Assembly (NCBI GenBank): GCA_032622095.1
Contig: CP136068.1
Span: 125,989,989 to 126,053,988, forward strand
Source: Siphonodentalium dalli
Lineage: Eukaryota; Mollusca; Scaphopoda; Gadilida; Siphonodentaliidae
Reading direction: 5' to 3'
DNA: 64,000 nucleotides
Position numbers and translations under genes: made by a program. The notes beneath the pieces are model-generated. The model was not told the DNA's origin. It searched no databases and saw nothing but the letters and a program-made list of their open reading frames with translations. Below, one piece after another: positions 12,131-24,973 of this stretch (position 1 is the first letter of the stretch; every line of letters starts with the position of its first letter).

Positions 12131-13560
12131 CATTTCTTATATAAAACAAAGTGCACCATTCCAAATTTCATGCATAGAAACAAGTTTTATTCCACACCGA
12201 GATGCCAGGCCAGATGGCACTGAGTAAAATTTTATTCCATAAAATTATATGGATAGCATACACACACTGTTTACATTTAAAACAATTACATGTTTCTGAA
12301 ATACGCTCAAATTCTTTCATCCTATCTGTGGTTCTACGTAACTCTGGGTGAGAATTTCACACTATATGTGCCATGAATCTGAATGAGCTAAGATCGCATG
12401 TAGTAACATCATGATTTATAATGGAATATGCAATGGTTTGAATGTAATCAATTTCAATTGGGGGAGGGTCCGGGAGGGTGCGCGAGATCTTTACAGCTGG
12501 GAGTTACCGTTCAAATCTCGAGATTAACGGGGTCTTTATTGGTGTTATATGGTGCTGACAGGTTCATTTAATGACAAAATTACGATTAGCCAATTAAGCT
12601 GGATAAACAACACATGTGGCGGCACACGTCGGTTTCATTTGCGGCCCAACCAAATATACCACATGTAATTTCATTAGGTTGTCGCTTGAGGGACCTAGCA
12701 GCAATAATACGCATCGTAGCATTGATCTTGGTTACGAGCACTTTTGGGGTCCGTGAAGTTGGATCGAAGTTCGAAGTTCGAAATTCGGTGGAGATTCGAC
12801 CCCCACTTTTGTTTGCCTCAAATGCATTGTTGTGTTCCAATTCGTGTTCCCCTGCTCGAATTTTGGGTCCAAAGTGATTTTTTTCACTTTTTCTGAGATA
12901 CTGCTGGACTTGGAAAATTTAGCCACGGCGCTGGACTTAGAAAGTTAGAAATTCAGATTGAAATTCGACCCCCACTTTTTTTTGTGATTTTTTTCACTTT
13001 TTCTGAGATACTGCTGGACTTGGAAAATTTAGCCACGACGCTGGACGTAGAAAATTTCGCCTTCAATATTAAGGTGCCGAAGGGAAGTGGCATTGTTTTT
13101 GGCTGGATTGAGCTGAAATTTGGTATGTTTGATTCTTTCCATAAGAGAATCAAGCAAACTAACGCTCAGCTTCGAGAAATTACTCGATCTATAGGTTTGA
13201 ATTTCAATCTGAATTTTAATCTGGGCGAATTTCATTCTGGATTGAAGTTCGAAATTCAGATTGAAATTCAAACCTATAGATCGAGTAATTTCTCGAAGCT
13301 GAGCGTTAGTTTGCTTGATTCTCTTATGGAAAGTATCAAACATGCCAAATTTCAGCTCAATCCAGCCATAAACAATGCCACTTCCCTTCGGCACCTTAAT
13401 ATTGAAGGCCAAATTTTCTACGTCCAGCGTCGTGGCTAAATTTTCCAAGTCCAGCAGTATCTCAGAAAAAGTGAAAAAAATCACAAAAAAAAGTGGGGGT
13501 CGAATTTCAATCTGAATTTCTAACTTTCTAAGTCCAGCGCCGTGGCTAAATTTTCCAAGT

Positions 13561-15088
13561 CCAGCAGGGGGGGGGGGGTCGGAAAAAAATTCCAGGCACG
13601 TATGATGGGGTGGGTGGGTGGGTGTCTCTCGGGTCCAAAAAGCTGTTTTTTCCATGTGCCAAATTTTTTTTCCATTCCTGCTATTGAGTCTTATTTTGAT
13701 GTGTTTTGAACAGTAACAGGTCATATATAGTTAATAGTAATGCTATACTATATAAAGAGGTTATCAGTAGTTGGATCAGTTGCACAATGGCCAACAATAA
13801 CCCAAATTCAACTTGATAGAACTAGAAACTGCGCTATTGGAAAATTAAATTTAATCAGGATTCCATCTACTGATACAACAAAATAAGAATAACTATGCAG
13901 AACTCAGCTGAAAATAAGCAATAAAATGAAAGCACATTTGACCATATGAGACATGGAAATAAAGATATAATAAATAATGGAATAAAATAGACTTTTGACA
14001 ACATAAAACATAAAATCTTAACAAATAAATTGAAGGCCAGCCGGGCCAGCTTGAACAATTTCAAATTGTTTTCCAAGTTAATGTGGATCAGCTTGTAATG
14101 TTGATCACAGTAACAAAGATTTTATCGTCACTGATATCGTGAGCAAAAAAGAAGTGAGATTGGGCTATCCATCCATATTATTCCCAATTATTACGAAGCC
14201 TATTACTTCAAGCAGTGGCTACCAGCCTGCCATTACACGCTATAACATGTTTCCTCAGTTCTGGTTTCTGAGATGCACCAAGAAGAGTCACGCGGGTATA
14301 TCATGGTTGTGTTTGGTATTAGCATTATTCTTCAAACTGGGATAAACTGGGATGAACAGTTGTATTTCCACATGTTTTGATAAACAATTTGGTTCCATGC
14401 AGCAATACAGTAATGCTCCATAACCACAGCAGAATAATGGGTAATTTTTTCAGGGGAGAGCTTTCCGATGAATGACAACAAGCCATATTTCCAACTAAAT
14501 CCTGAAAAATTACCCATTATTTTGCTGTGGTTATGGGTCAATTAATTAGGGCATTACTGTATATCACATAGCAAATATCAAAATATCAAATAATCTGAAA
14601 TTTGTTGTACCGGTACCATGTATTCTGTAGAATACTCAAATGTGATTATGTGACTAGATCATGTGCCTGTATATTATGAAAATGAATGTTAATAAAAACT
14701 TTGGCACTCTGCCTATATATCCCTAGAAATGTGATTATGTTGACACATTTCTTGATTAATGACACTTATATGATAAATTCAAATAGTATCGTTATCTCAT
14801 TATGCACTGTTCTATTCAAATATCGCGCAATAAATTATGATAATGCAGGATAATCAGCTATTTGGTTGCTCAGTTGATAATTTTCTCAAATTTAGGGGGG
14901 TGGGTATCCAAAACTGACCGGAAAAAAATTCCTGAAACGGAAAAAAGAGGGTGGGTGTCCAAAATTGACTGAAAAAAAAGGCCGGAAACGGAAGAAATTG
15001 GGTTGGTGGGTCCCCCGAGGCCGGAAAAAATTAAAATGATCATACGTGCCTGGAAATGTTTTCCGACCCCCCCCCCCCCCCCTGAGTC
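13561..15088. mobile_element. Insert with inverted G-run ends inside the palindrome
   Basis: The ends carry a poly-G / poly-C run, then TCGGAAAAAATTCCAGGCACGTATGAT in inverted orientation, then GGTGGGTGGGT-like sequence. The interior is AT-rich with no recognisable gene. It looks like a non-autonomous element that inserted into, or formed, the palindrome arm. No target duplication could be defined. Confidence 0.4.
14407..14560. repeat. Foldback element, about 60-bp arms
   Basis: The arms begin ACAGTAATGC and end GCATTACTGT. They share TAACCACAGCAGAATAATGG / the complement with CTGCTGTGGTTA-type differences, and AATTTTTTCAGG / CCTGAAAAATT. The loop is about 40 nt. It is a likely hairpin MITE nested in the 13561-15088 insert. 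Confidence 0.6.
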
Positions 15089-15640
15089 CAGCAGTATCTC
15101 AGAAAAAGTGAAAAAAAATCTCTTTTGACCCAAAATTCGAGCAGGGGAGCACGAATTGGAACACAACAATGCATTTAAGGCAAACAAAAGTGGGGGTCGA
15201 ATTTCAATCTGAATTTCGAAGTTCAATCCAGATCGAAATTCGCCCAGATTGAAATTCAAACCTATAGATCGAGTAATTTCTCGAAGCTGAGCGTTAGATT
15301 GCTTGATTCTCTTATGGAAAGTATCAAACATACCAAATTTCAGCTCAATCCAGCCATAAACAATGCCACTTCCCTTCGGCGCATTGATATTGAAGGCGAA
15401 ATTTTCTAAGTCCAGCGCCGTGGCTAAATTTTCCAAGTCCAGCAGTATCTCACAAAAAGTGATAAAAATAACTTTTGACCCAAAATTCGAGCAGGGGAAC
15501 ACGAATTGGAACACAACAATGCATTTGAGGCAAACAAAAGTGGGGGTCGAATCTCCACCGAATTTCGAACTTCGAACTTCAATCTAACTTCACGCGAATC
15601 TCCACCGAATTTCGAACTTCGATCCAACTTCACGGACCCG

Positions 15641-17879
15641 CACTTTTGAGGAGCTTTCTTAATCTTCAAGTATTTTTCGCAAATTGCCCAGACCATCTGG
15701 TGTGTTAAACTCTTCCCTAAACCGAAATGAGGCCAGTCCGTCCCATTTAAATCGCGCGAGGTGGCTTCGCGCGCAACGGAAACGTCTCATGCTGTGAACC
15801 ATGTATGAATTTACCAGTATTACTAAACTGAATTCCAAGATAATTTTATTCATTAACAGCTTCTGACACTTGGGAGTAATGGGAGCCAAATCTGACTGGT
15901 TACACAAATCAGTACAATCATATATATAATCTTACTACCGGCTCTGGTGTACTTCCGTACACAAAACTACACAATAATTGTTTAAATACAAGCACCATCG
16001 GTCTCTATTGGCACAATTCAAGTACAATTGCATTTTATATTGGAATTTACGAAACTATTCATACATATAAAGCTGGACATCAATATTGGAACACACACAG
16101 GATACATTTCTATCAGGCTAATTGATAACCTTATATCGAGTTACAACAAATGAGGCCGCATCGACAAGTTCGTGGCATCTGTGCACTGGCTGATTTATTA
16201 CCTCTTGCGCGATGAGGTGAAATCAAAGAGATACCGATACCGGATATGGCATTAATTTCTCCATACATTAGGAAGAAAATTCCAGGGATATACATGTACG
16301 ATGGGTTCTTCTCAGAAGATAGCAGTCATTCTACTTACATATTTGGGACTGGCCACGACTGCTACAGTTACCATTCTGTAGTCGATCCCAGTCTATCTGC
16401 TATATTTTCATGGCAATTACTTTACTTAATGCGTGTTAATCGTCGATAATCGTTCTTGGCTGCGTGGTATTCTCGTGGTGATTCCTTTGTGCGATTGGCA
16501 GCATCATTTTATTTAACGGAAATTTTATCGAAATTCAACCCGTCGATTGTAAAAATTGGCCCAAAGAAAGTAAAGATGCCAATATACCGCGATTACTCAT
16601 AAAAATATGTTATATTGTGTGTGCTATAAAATATGTATATATATGAAATTACTTTGATACTAACAATTCTTGAAAATTTTATTAATTGTTGAAAATGAGC
16701 ATTTTAAATTAAATTTGGAAAAACTAAATTTTATTTATATAAATTTTGATCCCAGTTTTCAAAACAAATTAATTTAAATTTAAAACTTTAGTTACGTTTT
16801 GGACATTAAATTCGATATTTTAAAGTGATCTGAAACACTCCGGTAGGGTGATGAAATAGAAATGGAGAATATCTTGCTGAAAGTAGTTATTTTTACAAAT
16901 ATTATATCCAAATTGACAGAACACACCGTAATTCTTATATATATATGCATTAAATACAGTGACCCCCCGATGGCGAAATCATTTGTGTTAATTTACCGCC
17001 GATAGTTGCGTCCCGAATCGGGAAGTAAATATTTACAATTGAGCGTATAATATAGTAGTTCAGACGATGTTTTCTATGAAGTGGTACGGTCGATTTGTTT
17101 GAGATTTTTGGCAATGTTAGTAGAATTCATACATCCCCTCATGGCATAGCGCATGCATACTAACTAATCAGTTTCACGCGTCCGAACAAGTGCATAATAT
17201 GTCTTTAACTTATGAATTTTTGTAATGTTATATCCAATTTTTCACCCATTTGTTAGAACACGATATCGCCGCACAAACTACCGAAACCATTTGCGTACAT
17301 GTAATATGAACAAACACAAGAAAATAGTAATGCCAACTAAAATAAAATGCGACAACAAAACATGACATGGATATAAAGGCCATAGACACAGATAAACAAA
17401 TATGATATATATATATAATTCAATATATGAAATTGTTTTTTATTATAAAAGATTTTATCTGACAATTCTGTATTCATTGACGCTAAGACCACGTGCGATT
17501 TTTCCGTGTTTTTTCCGTGTTAAAATGTTGGCCACGCGTGGTTTTGAAAACACCACGGGCCTTGTATACTGTGGTTGACACATCTTGACTTCTAGAATAT
17601 ACCGTGGCGCATCCATTCTAACAATACCCCTCTCCCAATCATGCATGTTGAAGTTTTAACTAATCTAGCCGAAATGTAGGCTAAGCGTTTTTTGGAATGC
17701 GTAACCGTCTATGACGTGTCATCGGTCGACCCCATTCATGACTGCTTTGATGGATACGCTCACAGTATGTAGCCCACCACGCATGTGTACCGTCATGTAT
17801 CAATCACCATAACGAATGCAAATTTAGCCCTCCCCGGTTCTTGTAATTTAACAGAACCCAGCTGTTCGAAGCCAAAGTT
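15641..17879. other. No gene recognised; AT-rich
   Basis: I see no supported coding sequence. 16600-16800 is extremely AT-rich. A 67-codon forward ORF at 16246-16449 has mixed composition but no recognisable domain and no splice context, so it is not called. Confidence 0.5.
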
Positions 17880-18860
17880 AAACTATCTCTTAATTGCTTA
17901 TTATTAGTGCCTCTTCAAAACCATTATAGGTAAACAAAACCAATCCCGTGACATTCCCTGCGTCATGTCACTTTTTTGCATCAATTTCTCCACATATCTC
18001 CATGAAATAATAATAAACGCTCTTTAATGATTGTATATCAATGAAATCATCTGAGGTCAAAGACGCCTATCACGTGAAATCACCTGGTCGGGTGATTCAT
18101 CTGTACCAATTTGTCTTCATATACTTTGAGCCTATAGCGAATGCCTTCATTGTTCGCATTTGCCCACTAAAGTCGTCTGAGATCAACGGCATCCGGATAG
18201 AGTTAATTTTTTTCTTTTAATTGCTAATTATTAGTGCATCTTTAAATCGTGTGAGGTCAACACACCCAATCCTTTGACACGCCCTGCGTCATTCCAGTTT
18301 TGTCACAAATTTCCCCCACTCATCTTCAGGAATGAAAATAAACGCTCTTTATTGATTATATGACCATGCAAGTCATCTGAGGTCAAAGACGCCTATCGCG
18401 TGACAACCACCTGGTCGGGTGATTCATCTGTACCAGTTTCCCTACATATACTTTGAGCCTATAACTAACGCTCTTTATTGCTCACATTTGTCCATTAAAA
18501 TCGTCTGAGATCAGCGGCATCCGGATAAAGTTACATTTATCTTTTAATTTCTTATTATTAGTGCATCTTTAAATAATTTGAGATCAACAAACCCATTCCC
18601 TTGACATGCCCTGCGTCATTCGACTTTTGTCACCAATTTTCTCACATATCTTCTGGAATGATGATAAACGCTCTTTATTGATTATATACCCATGTAAGTC
18701 ATCTTGGGTCGAAGATGCCTATCGCGTGACATTCATCAAGTTGGGTGGTTCATTTGTACCAATTTTCCTACAAATACTTTAAACTTATAAAGAACGCTCT
18801 TTATTGTTCAAATTTGACCCTTAAAGGCGTCTGAGGTCAACGGCATCTATACCACACTAT
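17880..18860. repeat. Three-unit tandem array, about 330 bp per unit, with motif pairs
   Basis: The units begin near 17880, 18215 and 18545. Shared landmarks are TTATTATTAGTGC, CCCTGCGTCAT, AAACGCTCTTTA, GTCATCTGAGGTCAAAGACG, GGTGATTCATCTGTACCA, TACTTTGAGCCTATA and GTCTGAGATCAACGGCATCC. Each unit carries two copies of the CGCTCTTTA word about 130 bp apart (18015 plus a decayed site near 18135; 18340 and 18466; 18666 and 18792). The motifs are better kept than much of the surrounding unit. Confidence 0.8.
18015..18804 (+). promoter_or_regulatory. Five AACGCTCTTTAT words in the tandem array
   Basis: Copies lie at 18015, 18340, 18466, 18666 and 18792, all in the same orientation. The sixth site, expected near 18135, reads ATGCCTTCATTG and is lost. 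The function is unknown. Confidence 0.4.
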
Positions 18861-19557
18861 ATGGGTCATCCCCGTGTTTAAACTTACACCGACCAGATTG
18901 CAACCATTTTTGGTCTATAATCAATTAGTTAGTTAAATGCGTTGTTATTGCCCCTTTAGGACATCTAATGTCAATGGGACCTATCTAATAATATTTTCCG
19001 GGCCAAATTACCCATATATCAAACCTCATTAGTAACTGACCAATGTGGTTGTCTACTTAATGCATGGTTTATTCAGATGTAATTCTATATCTCCTGTGTC
19101 GTAGAAAATATCACCGCAAAATACGTAAATCGAAATATATCTCAGGATTTTGAATTTTAAAAGTTGATATTGAGTAAGCGGTTTTAATTATAAGATATAA
19201 CCCATAATCAGTCTTCGTCATGCAAACATATTCCCAAATTAACAGTATTTATCACAATAAAACCAGGTCCCCCTAATGTCGGTCTGTAACACTGTCAGAT
19301 ATACACTACCGATACTTTAATTGCATATATCTATTAAAATATTCATTCCGCGCAAAAACTATCGACAGTTGGTGAATAATAGTGTCACAGAGATCACACA
19401 TGACAGGAAAAATATATAAATTTGCATGTTAAATTCACTTAAAAAACACGCTAAACATTAGGGGGACACACAAAAAGTCGCCCTAATGTAAAAGTCGCCC
19501 TAATGTGGGTTATTTACACACAAATGTCTCCCTAATGTGGCTTCCGCGAACATATAG

Positions 19558-19558
<1 letters not shown>
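18861..19558. other. No gene; short GTCGCCCTAATGT repeats at the right end
   Basis: AT-rich sequence. GTCGCCCTAATGT is repeated at about 19478 and 19493, with a variant (GTCTCCCTAATGT) at about 19525 and an inverted partner near 19633. Together they bracket the microsatellite at 19559. Confidence 0.4.
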
Positions 19559-19608
<50 letters not shown>

Positions 19609-19612
19609 CGTG
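19559..19612. repeat. (TA)n(TG)n microsatellite
   Basis: A simple alternating TA run passes into a GT/TG run. The translated ORF across it is not a gene. Confidence 0.9.
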
Positions 19613-19836
19613 TGTGTGTTCCTGGATTGGATATTAGGGCGACATTATCTTTTGTTCACAAATTACCCTCAAGGCGACGAAATCTGATTTGTTTTGAAAA
19701 TTCTCGTCCACACTAGGCGGAAGTATTGATGCGCATGCGTAATTAGGTGACCGTAATTTAGTAAAATAGTTACTAAATAACGGGAAGTCACAATGCACGT
19801 GATCTCTCTTTCGAGTGTCGCCTTAATTACCGATTT

Positions 19837-19837
<1 letters not shown>

Positions 19838-19886
<49 letters not shown>

Positions 19887-19922
19887 ATCTATTATATATT
19901 TTGGAAGATCTGTCTGTGTATC

Positions 19923-19953
<31 letters not shown>

Positions 19954-19955
19954 TC
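19838..19955. repeat. (TA)n and (TG)n microsatellites
   Basis: A TA run of about 45 bp, a TCTATCTATTA spacer with CTGTCTGTGTATCTG, and a TG run of about 30 bp. They lead directly into the minisatellite at 19981. Confidence 0.9.
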
Positions 19956-19980
19956 GCGATGAACTCGAAAACGGCCGAGC

Positions 19981-20627
19981 CGATTTCGATGAAACTTGGT
20001 ATGTGGGGGTGTTTTCGGCCGTGGGGTGGCTTGGGTCTATTAATTTGTCCGTGCGACGTGACCTTGACCATTAAATCGGGTAATTTCAAGGTCAAACGCC
20101 CGAATATCACGGGATTTCGATGAAACTTGGTATGAGGGGTTACATAAGGCCGGGGAGTGGCAGAAACCTATTAATTTGCCCGTGCGATGTGACCTTGACC
20201 TTGAAATCGGGTCATTTCAAGGTCAAACGCCCGAATATCACGGGATTTCGATGAAACTTGGTATGTGGGGGTACTTTCGTATGGGGAGTCTCATAAGCAT
20301 ATTCATTTGCCCGTGCGACGCGACCTTGACCTTTAAATCGGGTCAATTCAAGGTCATATCGCCAATTTTGATGGGATTTCGACGAAATTTGAAACGTGGG
20401 GTTACTTTTGTCCACTGAGTGTTGTGGACGGGTCGAGTCGTGACCCCGACCTGACCTTGACCTTCAAAATGATCAATTCAAGGTCAAATCGGGTAAAACC
20501 GGATGGATTTCGACGGGCACGTTTGTCGGGTACTTTTGTCCGGGCAGTGTTTTGGTCCCCACTTGACCTTGACCTTCAAAATGGACTAATCAAGGTCAAA
20601 GCCCGGACGAAGTCGGTCACCTTCTAG

Positions 20628-20630
<3 letters not shown>
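19981..20630. repeat. Five-unit minisatellite, about 131-bp period
   Basis: GATTTCGATGAAACTTGG or a variant starts each unit at 19981, 20111, 20245, 20374 and 20505. The rest of the unit includes TGACCTTGACC and TTCAAGGTCAAA, which form a short internal inverted repeat. I associate this class of repeat with mollusc genomes. Divergence increases toward the right end. Confidence 0.8.
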
Positions 20631-20679
<49 letters not shown>

Positions 20680-20705
20680 GTTGTATATATATATATATAT
20701 ATATA
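20627..20705. repeat. (TA)n / poly-T low-complexity tract
   Basis: A TA run, then about 35 T, then a second TA run. No other content. Confidence 0.9.
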
Positions 20706-22408
20706 CACGAAAACGATTCCAAACTACATTTGGCGGTCCAGCCAAACCGGTTCTAAAGGTACGTTTTTGTCGTTCAGTTACTAGCTAATTGACAACTCGA
20801 TTCGGTGATATGAGCAGGCAGTCAAACTACCATCTTACCAATCGAACCAAAAGATAGGCCGATATAATGGTTACTGACAAGTCATCAATTATCGCGAACG
20901 CGTGCACGCTTAATTGATTTATTCATTGAGAAACAAGTATCGCTCATGGGCCAATAATCCGATCTCATTCTTTAAATCAAACTGACAAGCTGTTCATTGC
21001 TTTGTTTGCGATAGATTTTCTGCAAGATGTTTTATCCGCAAAGACAAAATTTTGTGTATTTACATGTATATATGTGTATATTAGAGGGTATACGAGATGT
21101 CTATATATATGTCCGTTTGTCTGTTCGCAACTGTTCTATGGACCGATTTCAACCAAATTTATTTTATTTTTTAATTAAAAATTGTGTTACATTGAGTAAG
21201 GAGTTGATTCTAACAAGAAACACAATTTAAAATTCAAATTAATATTTGTTTGTTTTAAATTTAATTAATGTTTTGTTTAAGTTAATGCTCCATAATCGAG
21301 TCAATCCTGGACCAAGAGGTCAGTCAAGTATGAGTGCACTCCAGAAGCTTTAAATAAAGAAATATATTACGTGTGTTTCTTTTTTCAATGTCATAAATTT
21401 CACGTCATGCAGAAAATCAAGAAGTTCCAAGGTTTTGAACTGGTGGAATATTATGGGAATTATGGGCGTAGCCAGAGTAGAGCTTTGTGACATGATCTAG
21501 ATAAAACATAAGTTATCAAATTTGACTCATGTAGCAATATAAGTTTAGGATTGCAAACTATGTGTATAGCATATGTGGTCACGCAGTAGCATCGGTTTGG
21601 TGTCAAAATTATAACGTTGAACACTTCAAATGAATTGGTACAAGACACCAGTATATGTGATTGCCACAAAACAAAACAAAACCCACAAGATATGACATGC
21701 TAACGACAGTCGGCAGTCGCCACTTAGACACGCCCTCACTCGAGATTATTTACAGCTCGACCCTTTGACTGATTGTTTGACAATTCTAAACCGAGATGAA
21801 GAAAAGACGGACTCGTCATCTCAAGTTTAGCATCGGTAAAGCTGGTTTAGCTGGACCGCCGAATTAAATGTTCTAGTTGCCGTTTAAGCTTATAAAACGC
21901 AAAAAAAAACAATATCGAAATTGACAAAAACTTATCCCTACACACTTTATAGGTGTGAGTGCTTCTCGCTTATGAATGTACAATCAAAATATGCTCGCTG
22001 TCGTAATTATTAATTTTCGCAATAAATGAAAACAGAATGTTCGCATTAGGAAGTACGATTAATTATCTCGCCGATACAGAGACACTACTAACCCCGAAGA
22101 GCAAGTTTGAGCTCAATCGGTTCCAGTCTATAAAGGACACCCACATATATATCATTTGTGGGTACCCGTTTCAAGGTGAAGATCACCTAGGGCGGAAAAA
22201 CTGACCCGATCCGCGTTACTACGAAGCCATAAGTACGTAAGAATCACACAGCCCGCTCATGTCTGTATAATGACGCACATGCCCAGACCTAGACGTAAGA
22301 ATCACATTTACGCACATACGCTCTTTATCAACGACACTGCGGATAGGAACGCTCTTTAACTATCAACGCGATTAACCAGGTTTAAACCAGAGTTGACCAA
22401 TGCAACAC
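20706..22408. other. No gene; two isolated motif words
   Basis: No supported ORF. The AACGCTCTTTA word occurs at 22317-22328 and 22347-22359, just outside the MITE that starts at 22409. Confidence 0.5.
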
Positions 22409-22909
22409 TTAAAGGTACGGTTGGCCTTGGCGGTGGGTATCCTGTGAAAATATTTCCACCCGTCAAAAACTGCCACAAACAGAAAGCACATCAAAATGTA
22501 GACAGACTTTGTCCGTATACAAATAAGAAATATCGCATAAACAGTATGTTATTGTCAAATGTTTGACCATTGTTATGTAAACAAAAGCATAAAAAGTAAC
22601 CTTTCTGGTGTTTGTTTATATTATGATGGTAAACATAAAGAGCGTTTTTTGTTGGTGAATTCCTGATATGGAACTAATAAAGAGCGTTTATGCCATTTGT
22701 GGGAATAGCCAGCAGCATTGTGTTGTCTTCTGTAACACAATCAGGCTCTTGCTTAGGTAAAATATAGTAAATCTTTATGATAACATGCTGTTTACGCGAT
22801 GGTCATGGTATATATGAACGAAACTGTATGCGTTTTAATGTTTTTTCTGCTTACGGTGATTGGAACAGATATGAATATTTTCGACAACTAAGGCCTCACG
22901 TGCCTTTAA
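22409..22909. mobile_element. Family-A MITE, reverse orientation (501 bp)
   Basis: The left end is TTAAAGGTACGGTTGGCCTTGG and the right end is AGGCCTCACGTGCCTTTAA, with TTAA at both extremes. Two reverse motif copies lie at 22635-22647 and 22677-22689, separated by GAATTCCTGATATGGAA as in the copy at 2582. The copy abuts the left end of the large inverted repeat. Confidence 0.75.
22635..22689 (-). promoter_or_regulatory. Motif pair ATAAAGAGCGTTT (x2)
   Basis: Two direct copies, 42 bp apart, of the dispersed word inside a family-A MITE. The orientation is opposite to that in the copies at 194 and 2582. The role is unknown. Confidence 0.4.
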
Positions 22910-23712
22910 TCTCGGTTAATGACCGTAAATTAAGATTTGCATCAGAGGCTTCTCATTCCTTGAATAAGCGAGATGTGCGTTTTTGTCGCATCATACCCAG
23001 ACTGTTTGCTGTAGGTATGTGGTCAGATGTTTTCTCACAGACTTCCATGATTTTGCCTTACTAGGAATTGCTTGATTAGCCTTCGTCCATGTGTACGCTT
23101 TATAGATGCTGGTGATTTATTATCGACTTGCATCAATAGCTTTTCAGTGCTTGAGCCTTGTTTCGACTGTGCCTAGAAGAAGTGTTTCGCATCATACCCC
23201 ACTGTGTGCTGTTCGGATGTGCTTTTGATGTTACTGTCAGTGTGTAATGCTATATGACCGGAACCCCTCTGAGTGGCTGGTGTGTATTGGTTTGTTACCT
23301 AATTTAACTGGCTGTGTTCCTGCCCATCACTAAAGATTGACACATTGAGAGCCTGGTTAATTATCAGACAGTATGAGATTTGTTAGCTCTTGGTGTCCAA
23401 GGTGTTTTAAGCACACTTGTGAAGTTCCCTGGATGTACAAGGTCATTAAAATGAAATACATCAACATGCCATGTTACACCATGTAGTTGCATGGTTGTCT
23501 GGGATAAATTTTGATTAATTGTTTTATCTGGCCTTTCTGCCATTGTGTTTGTTTATATTGTTTTAGTAGACTCAATGGATATTTTGAAGAACATTTGATG
23601 GTGTCCTCATTCATTATTGCAGGCTACTTTGGTGGTTCAGCCTTAGCATGATGTTTTGATAAAATTTCCAAATAAACCTCCGAATTGTCCTGAGTATCCT
23701 CAAAGTGTAAAT
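22910..23712 (+). repeat. Left arm of a 3-kb inverted repeat (degenerate)
   Basis: This arm begins TCTCGGTTAATGACC and ends with AAGTGTAAATAATGCAG. It matches 24974-25873 in reverse over its whole length, with numerous substitutions and one deletion near 23545. It contains a broken copy of the exon seen intact in the right arm: the last codons near 23640 carry an in-frame TGA. Confidence 0.75.
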
Positions 23713-24973
23713 AATGCAGTCGCATTCTGTCTTTGTAGTACCGGTATTTTCAAACACATATACATACATTATATGTATTTGCACATGCACATGACATAAT
23801 AGAATCAAGCATGAATTGAGCATACTCGCAGATGGTTATTCTAAAATAATAATCACATCGCACACAATCCACAAAACTCCAGAGATAGAACTGCTCATAT
23901 CGTAATTAACATGCATTAATTCGTAGCAGAACTCCAGTGTAATGCTCACAATTATGACACAAGTATGGGCTTATACATGTATATTCACTATCATACGAGG
24001 CTTTAGAACAATAAGTTCAAACAAATGTGACTCGTTCCAAAATCAACAAAGACTTAAAAACAAATAAAGCTAAGGAGAAATAAGCAACTCTATAATTTTC
24101 AAGCTGACAGATGATTTGAAAAATCAAAATATCGCAAATGGCTTCAATAGTAAACATCAAGGCACATGCATGACCGCATCCCGATATGTGCATTGACAGC
24201 GTCATGGCATATCTAGCATTTCATATCAATAAACATCTAGTCACAATACATGCAATGTATACACATACATGCAATGTATAAACTTTGCAAAACATTACTT
24301 TCAGGCACAGTTGAATCGAGGCCCATGCCTGCAGTGAAAAACAATTGATGCAAATAGATACAAATCGCAGCATCTATAAAGCGTACACACTGACGAAAGC
24401 CAATCAACCAATTCCCAGTAAAGGAAAAACCCGACCACATACCTTCAACTGTAAAGCTGACAGATGATTTAAAAAATCAAAATGTTGCAAATGAGCCACA
24501 TGCATGACGGTATCTTAATATGTTCTTTGACAGTGCCATGGCATATCTAGTATTTCATATCAATATACATCCAGTGACTATACATGCAATGCATATATGG
24601 CCGATAATAACACACATCGGAGTTAAAACTAAAATTCAGATGTATGCCGGCACAAAGTAGCTATACAACCGACAAATAGCAAGTTGATATGCATAATACT
24701 CCAGGCGATGTGTAATCATACTGTACTTGCGCCGACAAAACCTCTGAATAAAACTGAGGGATCGAGTATAAAATCACAATCACTTTACTGGCTTCAACCA
24801 TAGAACGTCAGTCAACCATGTAAATGTCAAGGGATGCCAAGCGTATACTATCGAACTGACCTACATGGTTACAAAATAAGACATATAATACCGATAATTG
24901 ATATGGACATAATATCTAAAATGCCATATGTACAGTCCTCACTAATAACTGAATATACCGGTACTACAAAGTC
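23713..24973. repeat. Inverted-repeat spacer with two direct repeats
   Basis: Two direct copies of about 150 bp lie at 24097-24255 and 24455-24600. They share AGCTGACAGATGATTT.AAAAATC, CACATGCATGAC and CATGGCATATCTAG.ATTTCA. No coding signal is seen. Confidence 0.55.

Larger units (their letters stand above)
12746..15640. repeat. Nested palindrome cluster
   Basis: One sequence block, recognisable by GCTGGACTTGGAAAATTTAG and GATCGAGTAATTTCTCGAAG, occurs three times. It runs forward at about 12750-13250, inverted at about 13255-13560 (a near-perfect palindrome centred near 13250), and inverted again at about 15090-15640. The last two copies flank a roughly 1.5-kb insert whose own ends are inverted: GGTCGGAAAAAAATTCCAGG near 13575 and its complement near 15060, each beside a G/C run of about 14. 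Apparently good ORFs on both strands here are mirror images of each other and are not genes. Confidence 0.75.

Noticed and set aside
12984-13724. Long ORFs on both strands (12984-13439 + and 13029-13724 -) with similar translations
   Set aside because: They are mirror images created by the near-perfect palindrome; no domain or splice context supports either.
17880-18860. CRISPR array
   Set aside because: Units are about 330 bp with diverged repeats and no short-repeat/spacer alternation; the genome is eukaryotic.
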